From positions 616,588,476-616,652,475 of the forward strand of contig NC_081408.1 in assembly GCF_030272615.1 (NCBI RefSeq): 64,000 nt of DNA, in the 5' to 3' direction. Below are positions 10,442-23,700 of the stretch, one piece after another; positions within the stretch are counted from its first letter, which is position 1; each line of letters opens with the position of its first letter. Origin of the DNA: Cryptomeria japonica (Eukaryota; Streptophyta; Pinopsida; Cupressales; Cupressaceae). The position numbers were made by a program, and so were the translations under genes. The notes beneath the pieces were generated by a model, which saw only the letters and a program-made list of their open reading frames with translations, made no database searches and was not told the DNA's origin.

Positions 10442-13352
10442 TGTTTGGAAACCACTTAAATGTGATATAGTTGTGTACCAACCTGTATTAGATACTACAA
10501 TAGAACTTGTGGCAAGGACGTGTGGTTCTGGTGTTTTTTCGAATAGCCTCTTGGCCTTCCACCTTCTAGTAGTCTTCGAGGGGAACTCAAAGGTCTCAGG
10601 GTGCATAACATCATCAAAGATCTCAGTGTTCGTATTCTGCCTAGGTTGCCTCTGAATTCGACCATGATCCTTACTTTCACTAAACCAAGGTTGCATTCAA
10701 ATGATGCTTGTAGCAGTTGGATTGATATGGGGACTAAACTCAAATGCCATTGAACCAAAATTGTCAATATCAACCATGAACCTCTCCACATAACCTACAA
10801 ATGCAAACTTTTTTTGTGTGATTGTGGCCTTGTTTGCGACACCATCTTCAACTTTGTGCTCTCTTCTTTCCACATCATGATGTCAACATCCTCTATATGT
10901 GCTTCTACACTAGAAATGGTATCAACAACCGATAGAGGTGTTGGGTGTTCATTAACATTATGAGATGTTGGAGTTGACATAGGAATAGGTTTTGCACAAA
11001 ACAATATCTTAGAGTGAAGAGCATATTTTTTAAATCACCATACAAAAACATTGACGAACCAAACAAGTTGAGTTGCACTTGACATCAACTTACCTAGGAG
11101 ATGCGAATCATTAAATGAGTTGTCCACCATTGAAACAACCTTCAAAGCATGCTTGCAAACTCTACGGACAATCACATATGTACAAGTGATCACCACATTT
11201 CGTAACCATGTACCAATTGCAAGAGGACTGACTTTTCACCTGGTATGAACCAGGATTCATGTCATCTAGAACAAAATTGGCATCTGAAATTTCCTTTGCC
11301 CTCTGCATGATATTTCGTAAATGTGACAACCTATAGTTTGTAATGAATCCATAATGTTGCAACAATCACTTTTTCTTGTAGAATGGTTCCACTTTATAGG
11401 AAAGCTTGTGATACAGATTGTCCATCCTCCTTGTGCACATCTTCTTATTGTCTCTTAGATGTAGCACCTTCTATTTTCTATGGTATGATTTGATGGCATT
11501 ATTTGTGTCTTGGTCACAATGCTACCCAAAAGATGAAAAAAAAGGAATATTTCAATGAACAAACGAATGTGACAATTGTCACAACAAAAGACTTAACAAG
11601 TTGGGGAGGGCAAATCTAAGGTAACACAAAACTCACCAATGCGGCCATCTCGATACCATGTGTTGTAGAAGTACTCTAGAAAACATTGCTTATCAGTGAA
11701 TTCAACAAAGAAATTGTGCACTTACTGAATAGTGCACTCTTCACTTTCATGCATTGCCATCATTATCTTCCCTAAATTACAAAAAATGTCCATTGCTCTT
11801 TCCTTTATCGCATACTTGTAGACATTATTCAACCATGCTCGTCGCACGTGCCAGATACAAAGTATCACACAACATTGAAAAACGGTCCTATTTTGAAGTC
11901 AATGATTAATCATGCCTGATGAATATACAAAAAATGGTAGAGCAACATATCTTACTATTTGATCTGAAGTAGACTGACAATTGAAACATGCACGTACTAT
12001 ATCGCTTGAATCTCTACACTCACATCATCTGTGATGAATGCATTGATCCTCCAATCATGCCTATTTTTCTTTGCTCGTCTTTGCAACTCCACCAACCACA
12101 CCTCAAGGGCCTTGATCTTGTTCCTTTATGTCACTGCTCATGCATCGGGCACCCCTGGTTGCTCCTCATCAAACATGAGCAACAAATACAATTGGTATTG
12201 TTTTCAACAACAAACACGATAATTATTTCCATCTACAATTAAATGCAATTGGCAACTTCAAAATATGAGGAAGACTCATTACAAGGAGTTTAAGGAGACT
12301 TGCCTTGTATTTATTCATTGTAAATGTGGAATCCATTGAGATGATTGACTCATTTGAGTATAAAACCATCATGTTGAGAATCCAAGGCATTTGTATTCCC
12401 ATAATGAAAGGTGTGTCGGGACCTTTTGGCTGTTGGAAAAAAAAATTACCCTCATCTTGTTTTTTCCATTTTAAGATGCTCGTGGCATCATTCACATGCT
12501 TTCATGATGTAATGGAGTGAACCCTTGCCACTACATTCATAACGTCCTTCCGTGTTAGGAATGAATCTCTCTTCCTCAACATGCTACAAAAAATAGGATC
12601 ATCAAGGTGTTTGTCCATTATAGCGTCGACACTGACATCCATCGCCAACAATCTCTTTATATATGTTTTTCATTCATCAGACAAATTTGGTGCAGATTGA
12701 GAGCTCAACTCATTGCTGGTATCATGCACACCATGACAAAATGCACCATTACTATCTACATGAATTGGTTGCTTGTATATCAAGATGGCCATATCTACCC
12801 TACTATATAATACCTTGACAATGAAATGGCATGTACAACCTCATTTTTTCTGATACACTCAATTTCACTTCGAAGGCAGTGACTTATTCCTATTGTCTTT
12901 TGGTCCATAAGAAAACCAATATCTTAAATATAAAAATTGTCAGATTTTCAGAAAGAGTCAATATTTCATTAAACATAGACAAAGAATACCAAAGAATGTG
13001 ACTACTAACCGGCTGGACATGTTTGTTGTATGGCTTTTGTGCACACTACTACTATCATCTTCAGTATGCCTCTTTCAGACAAACTTGGTTTCAAAACCTT
13101 CAACAAATGATTCCCCCTTGAGGAATGCATCCAATCTAGCAAGTGGAATGACCACACAAAAGTCTTTAGTCGAATCATAGTCAATGCAAATTTTGGTTCA
13201 CCAAATATCTCGTGAAGAGAAGTGACAGAGACCTTCACCACCATCTTGCACTTCCAATCCCAACCATTTTTGATGAATCGACATCCTAGTGAACTACATA
13301 TCAGCCAATATTGCTGAATTACACACCAATTGCCAAACAATTGCAAGTACAT
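10433..13352 (-). pseudogene. Mutator-like (MULE) transposase pseudogene
   Basis: Read on the minus strand. MULE transposases are DDE enzymes that move Mutator-type DNA transposons. Pieces in order: 13352-13005, an N-terminal region; 12495-12223, containing YSNESIISMDSTFTMNKY, close to the family's first catalytic block (SMDSTFGTNKYK-like, catalytic D); about 11880-11820, reading CIWHVRRAW, the hallmark C..WHV.RAW block; and 11230-11120, a SWIM zinc-finger-like CDC followed, after a stop and frameshift near 11165, by VCKHALKV. The C-terminal part to about 10433 is basic. The frame is broken many times and a 16-bp palindrome lies near 11566. The family is MULE/FAR1-like. No intact TIRs were found, so the element's limits are unknown. 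Confidence 0.75.
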
Positions 13353-14670
13353 AGAGCATACAAATAGTCAATTCATACTTAGAGTCTAAGACATTGTAAC
13401 AACTATAAAGAGCCAAATTCGGTCCATGGCAACATACAACAAGGATGCACATACAATGCAAACAAAAACCTCTCAAAATAGTATTGAATTTTTATGTCGA
13501 AATCATTGTGTTTGTGACTAATCACAAACCATTTATACACAAATAATTCATGCATTCTTTTAGTTTATAAGAGGCTTGGGGGATAAAGCACGATGTACAA
13601 TATAGTAAAAAAAGCACAATTTTCTCCTGATTTATGCTTCATTAGCATAACTCTGAATGAGATAATTGGAATTTATTGAATTTTAGGATCATATTAGGGT
13701 AAGCATATAATTAAAATTTTTAATTTCACTATTTGCACTTAAATTTAAGTTAGATATTAATTCAATTAAGAGAGGTATGAATTCAATCTGCAGTGTATAT
13801 AATGAATTCATAGTGAGGGTATATAATGAACTATTGTATGAATATGAACTGTTGTATGTTTAGTTAGTATGCCATAGAATACATAGATGATCGAATCTGC
13901 AAAGTTCATGTATGTCAACTACTTCTTCATTAAGACAGACTGTTGTATTTAATTGACTTCTTCCAAGTTTGTGGTAATCAACTAACTACTATATGTGCAC
14001 AAACTGTAGTATATTTTTCTCTATCTTATTATATCTACCAATTGTTGCATATACTTGCCAATCCCTCCAATTTCGTAATTATTATGGATATCTTATACAC
14101 ATATTGCTATATATAAATTTCCTATATTATCACTATTACTTATCAACCTTCCAAGGGAAATGTACATTGCTAATATACAACAACTGATAGCAAAGTATAC
14201 AATGTGACTCTAGATAACCGAAAGGTGTCTTATAGCCTTAATCGGTCACAAACTGATTCATAACATAGATTGTATTATAAACAAAACAAAAATAATATGA
14301 TCGATTATGTAGAACTGATAAACTAAATCAATAATGCCATAATAATTGATGATTAATACAATCAATTTCATAACCGATATTAACAAATCATATTTAGTTG
14401 TTCATGAACTGACTCGAATATAAACAAATGAACTGAAAAGAAAATACTATCGATTATGTATAATCGGTGATAACAAACAAACATTAACATATTAAAATGT
14501 AGATGTTAATGTTGGGTATAAAAAATGTTATGATCAATAATCACGACAAGTACTTTGCTTCAATTTTGGTCAATAACATGCAGTCCAAAAAGGTGCTATA
14601 AAACGCGTTTTATTGAGTTTTCAAAAAATTTCTGAAAAATCACATCCGCAGCTAAATCTGGGCCGTAGCT
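13353..14670. other. AT-rich non-coding stretch
   Basis: No supported gene. The segment at 14210-14480 repeatedly contains short ATCGATTATG- and AACTGAT-like words, but no regular period could be established. Confidence 0.5.
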
Positions 14671-14860
14671 AAAGTGGTTCCCAAAAGGTGTGTCAATAAC
14701 ACGCAAAGTCAATAATACAAAATTTTTCAAAAATTTTAGATCGTTGGTCATGGCCATCAAATTCAGCTGTGGCTTTAATTTTTATCATGATCTGTAATTT
14801 TTGAAAAATTTATGGTTATTGACTTTGCATGTTATTGACATACCTTTTTAGAGCCACTTT
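14671..14860. repeat. Foldback: 72-bp inverted arms around a 46-bp loop
   Basis: The left arm 14671-14742 (starting AAAGTGG, ending TTTAGATC) pairs with the right arm 14789-14860 (starting GATCT, ending CCACTTT). Shared blocks include GTCAATAACACGCAAAGTCAA on the left and its near complement on the right. Related words meaning rapid ATTGAC/GTCAAT alternation continue on both flanks. The arrangement resembles a foldback or MITE relic. No target duplication was identified. Confidence 0.65.
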
Positions 14861-15299
14861 GCATGTTATTTTGTGTTATTGACTTTGCGTGTATTTCGTG
14901 TTATTGAGTTTGCGTGTATTTCATGTTATTGCATTCATTTCTCTGTTGACATCTTGTTTTTTTTCAATAATGCCATTAACCAAATAAAAGATGGGAATTT
15001 GGTTAATGGCAACCGATGCTCTAGTTCTGGTAGTCGTTAGTTTGTTTCAATGATCCAAACATGTTCCTTGCAAGTATTGTGTGATAGCTGGATTTTGCAA
15101 TCAATGATCATTCAATTCTTTTATGTTAATACCAACCTATTAACTTATTTTAATAGTAGTGGTAGAATCTTGTATGTGTCGGGTGAGGCGACCAGTGCAT
15201 CTTTTCAAAAGGAGTCTTAAGTGTACTGAGAAATTAGAAACCCAAGAAAGATTCATAGACATAAGAACATAGCAATGATAAATACCAAGTAAATCAATA
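14861..15299. other. Non-coding flank
   Basis: Continues the TTATTGACTTTGCGTG-type words of the foldback up to about 14940, then shows nothing recognisable. Confidence 0.4.
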
Positions 15300-16490
15300 T
15301 ATCATGACAAACCATGCCATGGGGAGGCAGAGACATGAATTTGGAGATTGAGGTGGTAGTTTCTAGGAAGATAAGACAACTCAAGGATGGCGACAGATGC
15401 AGAGATATGAGATAAAAAAGATTCTATGTAAGATTTGATCAAGATTCTTTAGATACGAGATTTGACATGCTATTGATTATTGGAGACCGTTTTAGTAGGA
15501 TCTAGAAGCAACATGAGACTATATTTGGAGACTTGTTAGATAGATTTAGGCAATTTCTAGAGAAATAAAATAGAAGAGCCGAGATAATGATGTCGTTTGC
15601 AGGTATGGTTTGCATGAACTACGAAGAGACATTGGAGAATCAATGTATAGTCCTTTTTAATGTAGAAGAGGATATATATGAGGTGATTTTGGAAATGGCT
15701 AATATATCACTAAATTTAGAGAGACACTAGTGTGATGGGTTCATCTATGAGGTTGTGTTACTACCACTGGTTGATATTTGTGAATTGAAGGAGAGGTGTG
15801 TCGAAATGCTGTGGGATTTTGTGAAGGAAGAAAATGGGGACGTGCTGGCTGACGCTTTGTACGAAATGCAAGATGGAGTCAAGGAGAGTATCCTGAAGCT
15901 TTACTTCAACCCCTCAAACTACTATTCCTTAGATTCAAAAGAGGAGTCAAAATTGGATGAGGACCAAACAGAGGCAAATGATGATTGATTTGGTAATATG
16001 GATTCCAACACACAGACTCTGAATAGCCATAGGAAAGGATGAGGAGAGCTGCAAAGAGGAAGAAGAGGGATTTCATCATGAAGGCATCACCGATCTTTAG
16101 AGATGGGGTGAGGAATGGTGATTTGATTGAGTTCAAGCAACTCAAGAACTCTAAAGATTGGTGGTTGTTAGAGGCATCCTCTGATAACCTATTCAATCTG
16201 GGATAACTGGCTTCTCAGTTGCTGCACTTTTTGATGAATGGGCAATGATGATGGGTTTATTTGTTGTTGGCATGTTGATTATAAGTTATGTTAGGCCTAT
16301 TTTGGGATAAGGATGTTGTTATTGTATGGGAAGATAGTTTGTTGAGTCGGGTCTTAGGAAGGTTAGAGAGTCTGCAGTTTTTTGGAATGTTGCTATTATA
16401 TGTAAAGAGACTAAAAGTCTATATATAAGTTTTTATGAAGTAATATAGGGAGATATCCCCATTAAAGATAAAACTTACCTTAAAAAAAAA
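15300..16490 (+). pseudogene. LINE-like 3' remnant ending in poly-A
   Basis: The sequence ends in ACTTACCTTAAAAAAAAA at 16474-16490, closely resembling the 3' tail of the LINE at 18.9 kb (TTACCTTAATC then A-run, read on its strand). Upstream there is weak coding texture: 15755-15988 is an acidic open frame, and 16040-16200 reads as a basic then globular stretch with one stop. No reverse transcriptase block is visible, so this would be a 5'-truncated copy consisting of the extra 3' ORF plus 3' UTR, or a retroposed transcript. No target duplication was found at the left side, so the start is approximate. Confidence 0.35.
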
Positions 16491-18148
16491 CTTAATTTTA
16501 ACAGATTATAGATAAATATGTCAAAATACACACTATCTAATCTAAGATGTATGCGACATAAACAATGCCTAGTTCCCTATTGCCAATACTTTCTAGCACT
16601 TTCTGACCGTGGCCTGTTCATTAAATTTTGTAAATATCTGAATAAATGGACGCATGAGCATGCCTGCCTTACTCCAAAAATAATATAAATTTCAATACAA
16701 TCTTTTTCTCACTTAATTTGATCTCATTATGAATATGTTAATGGAAATTGTGGGGCCAAAAGTACTGACAGTCTGAGAATGAACTTTACTAAAGAAAGAG
16801 TGTTTGGTGAGTGTTGAGGTCAAGGAAATTGGGTGCCCATTGAAAATGGCAATCCAGGATGTGCCTTAACTGGCTCCAAAATAGGGTTATGAAATTCGTG
16901 TTATTATCTTTTTTGAAAGTCAATAATACAAGTTTCATAACTCCATTTTGTAGCTAGTTTAGCCACGATCGATTTGGACGTTGCTCTTGTCCACACTAAA
17001 TCATCTAACATAGGAGAAACATTGCATAATCCTCATATTTAATCTATTACAATGTTTTCCAATTGTGTTTTTAGCTATAGAAATACAAAGTAGAAGCCAC
17101 TAAAGACAATAAATTCTTTGAAACCAAGCTTCTCTGATAGGGACTAAATTTTGAGAAGAATTTCCTTGAGTTGCTTGCTTTGTATAATGATCAACTATTG
17201 TAAACCCTCAAATAAAAAACAATAAAAAAATAGAAAGAAATTTAAGGAAAGAAATCAAAATGCAAGGAACATCCAAAATATGAAAAGCTAAAGTTCAACT
17301 AAATACTAGAGGGAAAGAAACTTGAGCGGTCGTGAAGAAGCTAATCAGAACACTTTAATTTATTTATATTTATCATCGAATTTAGCCATTTTCCTACCAA
17401 AATTTAACCAAGAATAGATAAAGACCAGAGCCGACCAAGAGAACACATACCTTTATGAACATAAGTTGCAAAGGATAATCATATGAACACATAAGGAAAA
17501 GGAAAAATCCTATGAACAATTTTCTTAGCATACCCGACAGCTTTGACAACATCCAAGGTCTCACCCATTCTGCTGCTACTGATCACAATCGTATAATGCA
17601 CATTTAACCTTCCCAGATATCTTCCCTACTCCTTTTTTTCTCTTCCTTTCCTTGCAAGTTAATGGTTTTTCATGTTATTGACCACAAATATATGACTTCT
17701 CTTTCTTGTGTTCCAAGTTAATGGATTGGCATGTTATTGTCCATAACATATGAAGAGATATATTAAATGCATTGTTATCGACTCGACTTAATTCTCTAAG
17801 CTAATTTCTTACATGTTATAGTATGATATTAGTCATGGGAACAATTGTATCCCAGTACTTTCTTGCCCGCCCAACAAAGCACTATGCAGTCTCCTGGCAG
17901 TTTGATCGATTGCGTCTTATACGCCCCTCCAAAGCCGGCAACATGACATGCTCTATGGACATCCTTTCTGGTGAGTCCACGTTGTCACAACCTTGACCCA
18001 CGTGATGTACCACTATGTCCACATCATCATAGCCCATGTGGGGCCCTACCTGCAACTGGGCATGGGTATGGATGTATGTTATGCATGCTATCAGTATGAT
18101 GCTAATATTTTGGAGCCACAATAGCTGCATCCTGGATCTTATGACAAT
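16491..18148. other. Non-coding stretch, nothing recognised
   Basis: AT-rich sequence without supported ORFs or element ends. It includes two scattered CATGTTATTG words (17670-17740) similar to those around the 14.7-kb foldback. Confidence 0.5.
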
Positions 18149-18350
18149 TTGGGACCATTTTGGACACCTTCACAATAATGCATGCTGATGTGGCATCATA
18201 TTTGACCATATGGACTTGCAATTTTGTTTTTGAGTAGGGGACTTGACAAGTTAGTTGTTGTGTAAAATTCAATTTTTTTTTAAATGTCCACATATGATTT
18301 TGAGAAGAGTGAAGTTAGGGTGCACACGTTCTAGCTCCTCTCCCCTGGTG
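18149..18350 (+). repeat. Truncated direct copy of the right half of the neighbouring TIR element
   Basis: Matches 18693-18868 block by block: CATTTTGGA.ACCTT, CATG.TGATGTGGC, AGTAGGGGACTT, GTAAGTTGT-like, ATTTTGAGAA and AGTTAGGGTGC.CA. It ends in CTCTCCCCTGG where the other ends in CTTTCCCCTATA. This is probably a second, incomplete insertion of the same small element. Confidence 0.6.
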
Positions 18351-18451
18351 ATATTGTTGATTTAACAAAGCATAGAAGTGGTCATGATTATCTTGTGATT
18401 TTCAATTTAATTAATAAATGAGAGAAAATTGTCTAATCGATATATTTTATA

Positions 18452-18866
18452 GGGGAAATGACCGAGTAGTTGAGCATCTTCTAATAGTTGTTATGGTACT
18501 TGTTGGTTTAATGTCTAATATTTTTTATAATATTGCACCAATAGTTGTGACTTTAAATTTGTTAGTGTTGATGATAACTACCTTTGATTTAATGAAATGT
18601 ATTCCTTCAATCTAAAGAGCAACCAATCATGTGATGCCAGGTCAACACACCAACAAAACATGACTTAGTGCACAAGTATGGGTCTCACTTTTTTTGGGTC
18701 ATTTTGGATACCTTGCCAAAAATCATGTTGATGTGGCCTTGAGACCTTTGTTATAAGTAGGGGACTTCCCAAGTAAGTTGTAAAAAAAATGAGAGTGATT
18801 TGAAATTTCCACGTTGGATTTTGAGAAACGAAAAGTTAGGGTGCTCAACTACTGGGTCCTTTCCCC
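18452..18866 (+). mobile_element. MITE-like element with 25-bp terminal inverted repeats
   Basis: The left TIR 18452-18476 (GGGGAAATGACC...) and right TIR 18842-18866 (...GGTCCTTTCCCC) are inverted copies matching at 23 of 25 positions. TA follows the right end and precedes the left end, compatible with a TA target duplication. The roughly 415-bp interior is AT-rich and codes for nothing convincing. The right TIR was later the target of the LINE insertion, whose 16-bp target duplication covers its outer end. Confidence 0.65.
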
Positions 18867-18872
18867 TATATT
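18857..18872 (+). repeat. LINE target-site duplication, 3'-side copy
   Basis: TCCTTTCCCCTATATT here is repeated exactly at 24495-24510, on the other side of the LINE. A 16-bp duplication is typical for target-primed reverse transcription. Confidence 0.85.
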
Positions 18873-19057
18873 TTTTTTTTGATTAAGGTAAAAATAGGTT
18901 TTGAAGGGACCCTGAAACCCTTTACAAAAGGAACTTAAAAGACATAGCGTTTAAGAAACCAAAAGGAACAAACCAATGAAAAGCCAACAAAAAACCATAG
19001 AAAACCAGCTAAAGCCCCAAAAAGCTAACAAAAACCAGCCAAACCCGAGAGAGGAAA

Positions 19058-20623
19058 CTAATTGATAATTTTCAGGGCATAAGCCAGGGTATTGCTAATC
19101 CCATACAAGTCTTTGATATTTTCCCTAAGATTAGGGATATCCTTAGCAGAAGCTACCGCAACTTTCTTGACACTTGCCCTGCTCCTTTTTGCAGCACCAC
19201 CTGGAGTAGCTTCCCCACTGCCAATCTTGATAGTTTCTTCATCAATGTCAAGGTCCACCACCAGTTTAGGAGAGCTGGAATTATCGAGAACCTTAGCAAT
19301 ATCCTCAAGGTTTTTAGTGACAGCTGACAGGATATTCGGAATAATGCCTAATAAATTTTTTATCGCCGCATTCCCTTCTTCCAGCGATTTAACCTTCTCC
19401 TCCATATCCTGCTTCCATTTTATCTAATCCCTGTCATAATCCTTCCTTTTCTCATCCGTCTGTTTCCCATTTTTTTCTAGGTTTTTCAAAAGTTCATATG
19501 TTCATCTGTCATAATCCAATCTAGCCTTAGTGAGTTTTTAAAGGTTATCTAGGAATAACCCTTTACTAGCACTTTCCTTATCCTCACTTAAACTGTCCTT
19601 AGTCATATTATGCTTAGGTTCCTTGATCTCCTCCCTCTCAGAATTCACATCTTTATCCTCATTATCCTTGTCTTATCCACCATAGGTTTCCTGTTGTAAT
19701 TGCCAAGGCTAGCTCTGTGGTTTGGGCTGTCATTATCGGACTCATTCTCACCACCTTCATCCTCTACACCCACCTCCTCATCTTTCCAGTTGTCTTCACC
19801 ATTAGAATCAATCCATATCCATTTCACTATCGTCTTTACTAGTTTCCTCTGCATCATTCTTTTCTTCATGGGTTTCCATCCCAGAGGCACTCTTACTTTT
19901 TTTGCTAGAGGTCGCCTTCTCCTTGCTGGATTCAACTCCTTCCAGTTTTCTCTTGGCTTTCCCTAGAGAGGCAGATAACCTCTTGTTTTCTAGCAAGGTA
20001 GGGGTTTTACAGTGCTCATAAATGAGCAACAAAAGCCCACAATGGAGAACCAAATTTGAGGGATTCTTACTGTGTTTGTTGAGGGACTTTGAAAGGGACC
20101 TAAAAAGGTAGTAGGGAAGGGAAACCCTTTTGTAATGTCTAAAATGGTTTAAAAGAACAAAGTGATAAGTGTGGGCCTTGGAAAAGTGGCCCTCAATAGT
20201 ATTATATTCCATTATGGCATTCAAAACCCAGCCCCAGATTTTCTCGATTTTGGAGGCTTCGTAGTAACCCCCTGTGGCTTTGCTAATTTTAGCCCTCTCT
20301 TTTTCCTTATGCAGGAAAAGATTACCCGTGTTTTTGGAAACTTTGAGGTCTCTAAAAAAATTGAACCCTGAGTGGGGTATACCACTCACAATAGCTATAA
20401 GTCGCACGTCTAATTTGAAATTTACCCCATAGATTTTAAAGGACCTATTACACCATTTTTCAGAAATTTTGGAAATAGTGAGATTTACCCTACCTTTGTC
20501 GTAATCCACTAGCTTCTCCATAAAGCTTGTGAGGGACGCTTTTTCCAGCTTCACCCACACTTTCAGCATCACCTTCCATGTTGATGTATTGTCTGGTTCC
20601 TCCCTCCTTAAATCTCCTCCCAT
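19058..20623 (-). pseudogene. Extra ORF downstream of LINE RNase H; globular domain plus coiled coil
   Basis: I do not recognise the family securely. The Met at 20623 (MGGDLRREEP) is the likelier start; an open frame extends up to 20800. It runs open to 19808: a globular part of about 200 residues (LVDYDKGRVNLTISKISEKW, then IYGVNFKLDVRLIAIVSG, then FRHYKRVSLPYYLFRSLSK), then a Lys/Ser/Glu-rich tail. A frameshift at about 19808 leads into an acidic stretch ending near 19645. After more breaks, 19405-19058 reads as a coiled-coil segment (MEEKVKSLEEGNAAIKNLLG). The globular part resembles ORFs often called putative plant transposon protein; this is inference. It lies inside the LINE's target duplications, so it was mobilised with the LINE. 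Confidence 0.6.
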
Positions 20624-20792
20624 TTTTGAATTCAAACTTTCAACTCTGTTTCTCTGCAAACTCAACACTTCTTTCCTGTAGTTACTTGAAATTTTGAAAA
20701 GGATGACCCACAAAGTGTGCAAAGTAATATTAAAATTGGTTGGGATTCTATCACTTTGCCAGGTAATCATTACCTTTCCATCAAAGCATAAA

Positions 20793-23700
20793 TTATTCAT
20801 ATACCCTATTATGATTATGCAGTCCTTCTCTCCCCGTAAATCTATCCTTTCTAAGGAGCTTTTTAATATTCATATTAATATCTTCCCCATGCCACATCAT
20901 TTGAGAATCAAAATTAACTCCTAGGTTCACCAGATAGTCCGCCACCATATTTTTCTCTCTAAAGGTATGTTGAATAATTATTTCTTTAAAACTGGCGATG
21001 ATTTCCCTAGCTTTCAAAATAATGTTTTCAATTGACCATGATGGCTCAGACTCCCCCTTCAAACACTTGATAATATTAAGTGAGTCTTCCTCAAGCCATA
21101 CTTTATCATGATTAAGGTTCTTAGCTATAATTAGGGTATTTAGAGCTGCTGAGGCTTCGGCAAAATGACTAGTTTGACTCCCCAAAGGACTAGCCACCGC
21201 CACAATGCAACTTCTAGCAAAATTTCTAACAATGCCCCCATATCCATCTTTACCTGGGTTCCCCTTAGAGGCCCCATCAAAGTTAGCCTTAATCCATCCC
21301 TGAGGAGGGAAGCACCAAACTAGACCTTCTCTTCTTTTCTCCTTACTAGGTATGGTAGTAGAGAAGTTCCACCTGTCATTGAAGTCATCTTTAGCAATGG
21401 GTCCATTATCAATACCATAGATACATTAAAAAATACTCCTGTAAATTTTATCCACCACCACTTCAGGAATGGCACTTTTATCCCTAAAAATCCTATTGTT
21501 ACGCTCTTTCTAGATATTCCATATAACATTCAGGAGAGTAAGTTTCCAAGTCTCCACAATCTTTGGATTGGAATTAGGGCAATGCCATTACTGCCAAGAT
21601 TCCCCTAGGGAATTCGAAAAAACCTAGCTCAAATTCCACCTACTTAAGATGATTTTCTAGATTTCCTGACTAAATGTACAATAATTAAGAATATGACAAG
21701 AAGTATCTTCTTCCCTACAACAAAGAGAACATCTTTTAGGAAAAACAAAACCTCTCTTTTGAAGGTTGTCCAAAGTTAAAACCTTGTTTTGGATGAAAAT
21801 CCAAAAAAAGATATTAACCTTAGGAACTAACTTCTTGTTCCAGACTTTAGTGCAAATAAGAATTTCTTCCACAAATTCATTTTGGATAGCCACAGTTGAG
21901 GACACAGAATATTTCCCATCCCGGGTTTTCCTCCATATCAATCTGCCTTCTTTGTTGTCTCTAGGAACTTTAGCAGAGAGAGCAATCTGAAGGAATTTTA
22001 GCTCCGGACACTGTTGGCTAAAATCAATCCATTTCCCATTTCTCCAGTAGTCTCTGACCAGCTCCCCAAACCTACTTTTGAACCAATCTTTCCAATCATT
22101 AAGGATTGGAAGTTCCTCCAGAGGTTTATCTAGTATCCACCTATCTTCCCAAAATCTTATACTCCTGCCATCCCCTAGATTCCACATTCGACCATCAGCG
22201 GCCCAACTTTTAGCCGATTGGACTGCATCCCATATAGCAGAACCTTCAACAATAAAAGATTCATTTAAAAATTCTTCCTCAGAAGGTTGGATATGAAGAT
22301 ATTTATTTTTCCAGATTAAATTCCATTCTCTTTCCTCCCCTTTCATTCTCCAAATTTGTTTAGCAAGTAAAGCCTTATTCATAGAACTTATGTTCCTTAA
22401 GCCCAGCCCCCCTGATGCCTTAGGAGAATAGATTTTATTCTAGGCAATAAGGGGAATTCTATTTTTAACTTCCACCCCTGACCAAAGAAACTTTTTTTGG
22501 ATTCTTTCAATTTCTTCGGCAAACTTTTTGGGGATTTTGAACAAACTGAGAGCATAAATAGGCAAGTTTTGGAGAGTAGCTTTGAGCAGAGTTACTTTGC
22601 CCACTTGATTTAGGACTGCCCCTTTCCAACCAGCCAATTTTGAGTTAAATCTATCAACCAACTTATTCTAGAAATTATCCATAGGCTAAATACATAGAGG
22701 AAGCCCCAGATAAGAAAAGGGAAGCTCATCTATTTTACAGCCAAGAATTCTTTCAATCCTTAATTATCTTTGAATAGGGGTATTGATAAAGAACAAAGAG
22801 CTCTTAGCCCAATTAATTTTTTGACCAGAGGCAGATTCATAAATATTCAACACATTCTTCATATTTTTAGCTTCCCTAATGGTAGCTTCCCCCATAGTGA
22901 TAGAATCATCAACAAACTATTAATGAGTACAAGTGAAATTGGATGAAGATGGTTTCAGTCCTCTAAGATTGCCTTCTTCCACATTTTTAAAAATAAATCT
23001 ACCCAAACTTTCAGCTAAAATAGTAAACAAGATAGGGGAAATGGGGTCCCCCTATCTAAGACCTCTAGAACTTTTGAAGAAACTTGAAGGGGATCCATTT
23101 ACAATAACAACAGAAGAGGAAGTTTCAATAAGTTGAGAGCAAAGTTGAATAATTTTTCATCAAAACCAAACGCTTTCATAATCCTTAAGAGAAACTGCCA
23201 ATTCACTCTATCATAAGCTTTAGCCATATCTAACTTCAGAAAAAAACCCTGATTATTGGCCGCTTTCAGAGAATGGATATTTTCATGAACATACATAATG
23301 GAGTCCAGAATCTATCTACCTGGGACAAAACCATTTTGCTGGACAAAGATTATTCTTGGAAGAATTTCCAGCAGTCTGGAAGTAAGAACCTTGGATAAGA
23401 TCTTGTAAATAGAGTTATAGAGACTAATAGGTCTAAACTTATTGAGAGAGTCCGCTCCTAGGATCTTCGGAAATAGGACAATGAAGGTAGCATTCAGTTC
23501 TTTTAAAAGCCTTCTAGAGCCAAAGAATTCTTTAACACCTTTACAAATGTCAGTCTCCACAATATGCCAAAAAAATTGGAAGAAGAACATTGGAAAACCA
23601 TCCGGACCAAGAGACTTATCACCCTGAAAGGAAAAAACTACCTTTTTGATTTCCCGATTAGAGGGAATTCGGGATAAATAGTTATTATCTTCCATAGTCA

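Noticed and set aside
11566-11581. 16-bp perfect palindrome TGTGACAATTGTCACA as a regulatory operator
   Set aside because: Single occurrence inside a decayed transposase region, with no promoter context.
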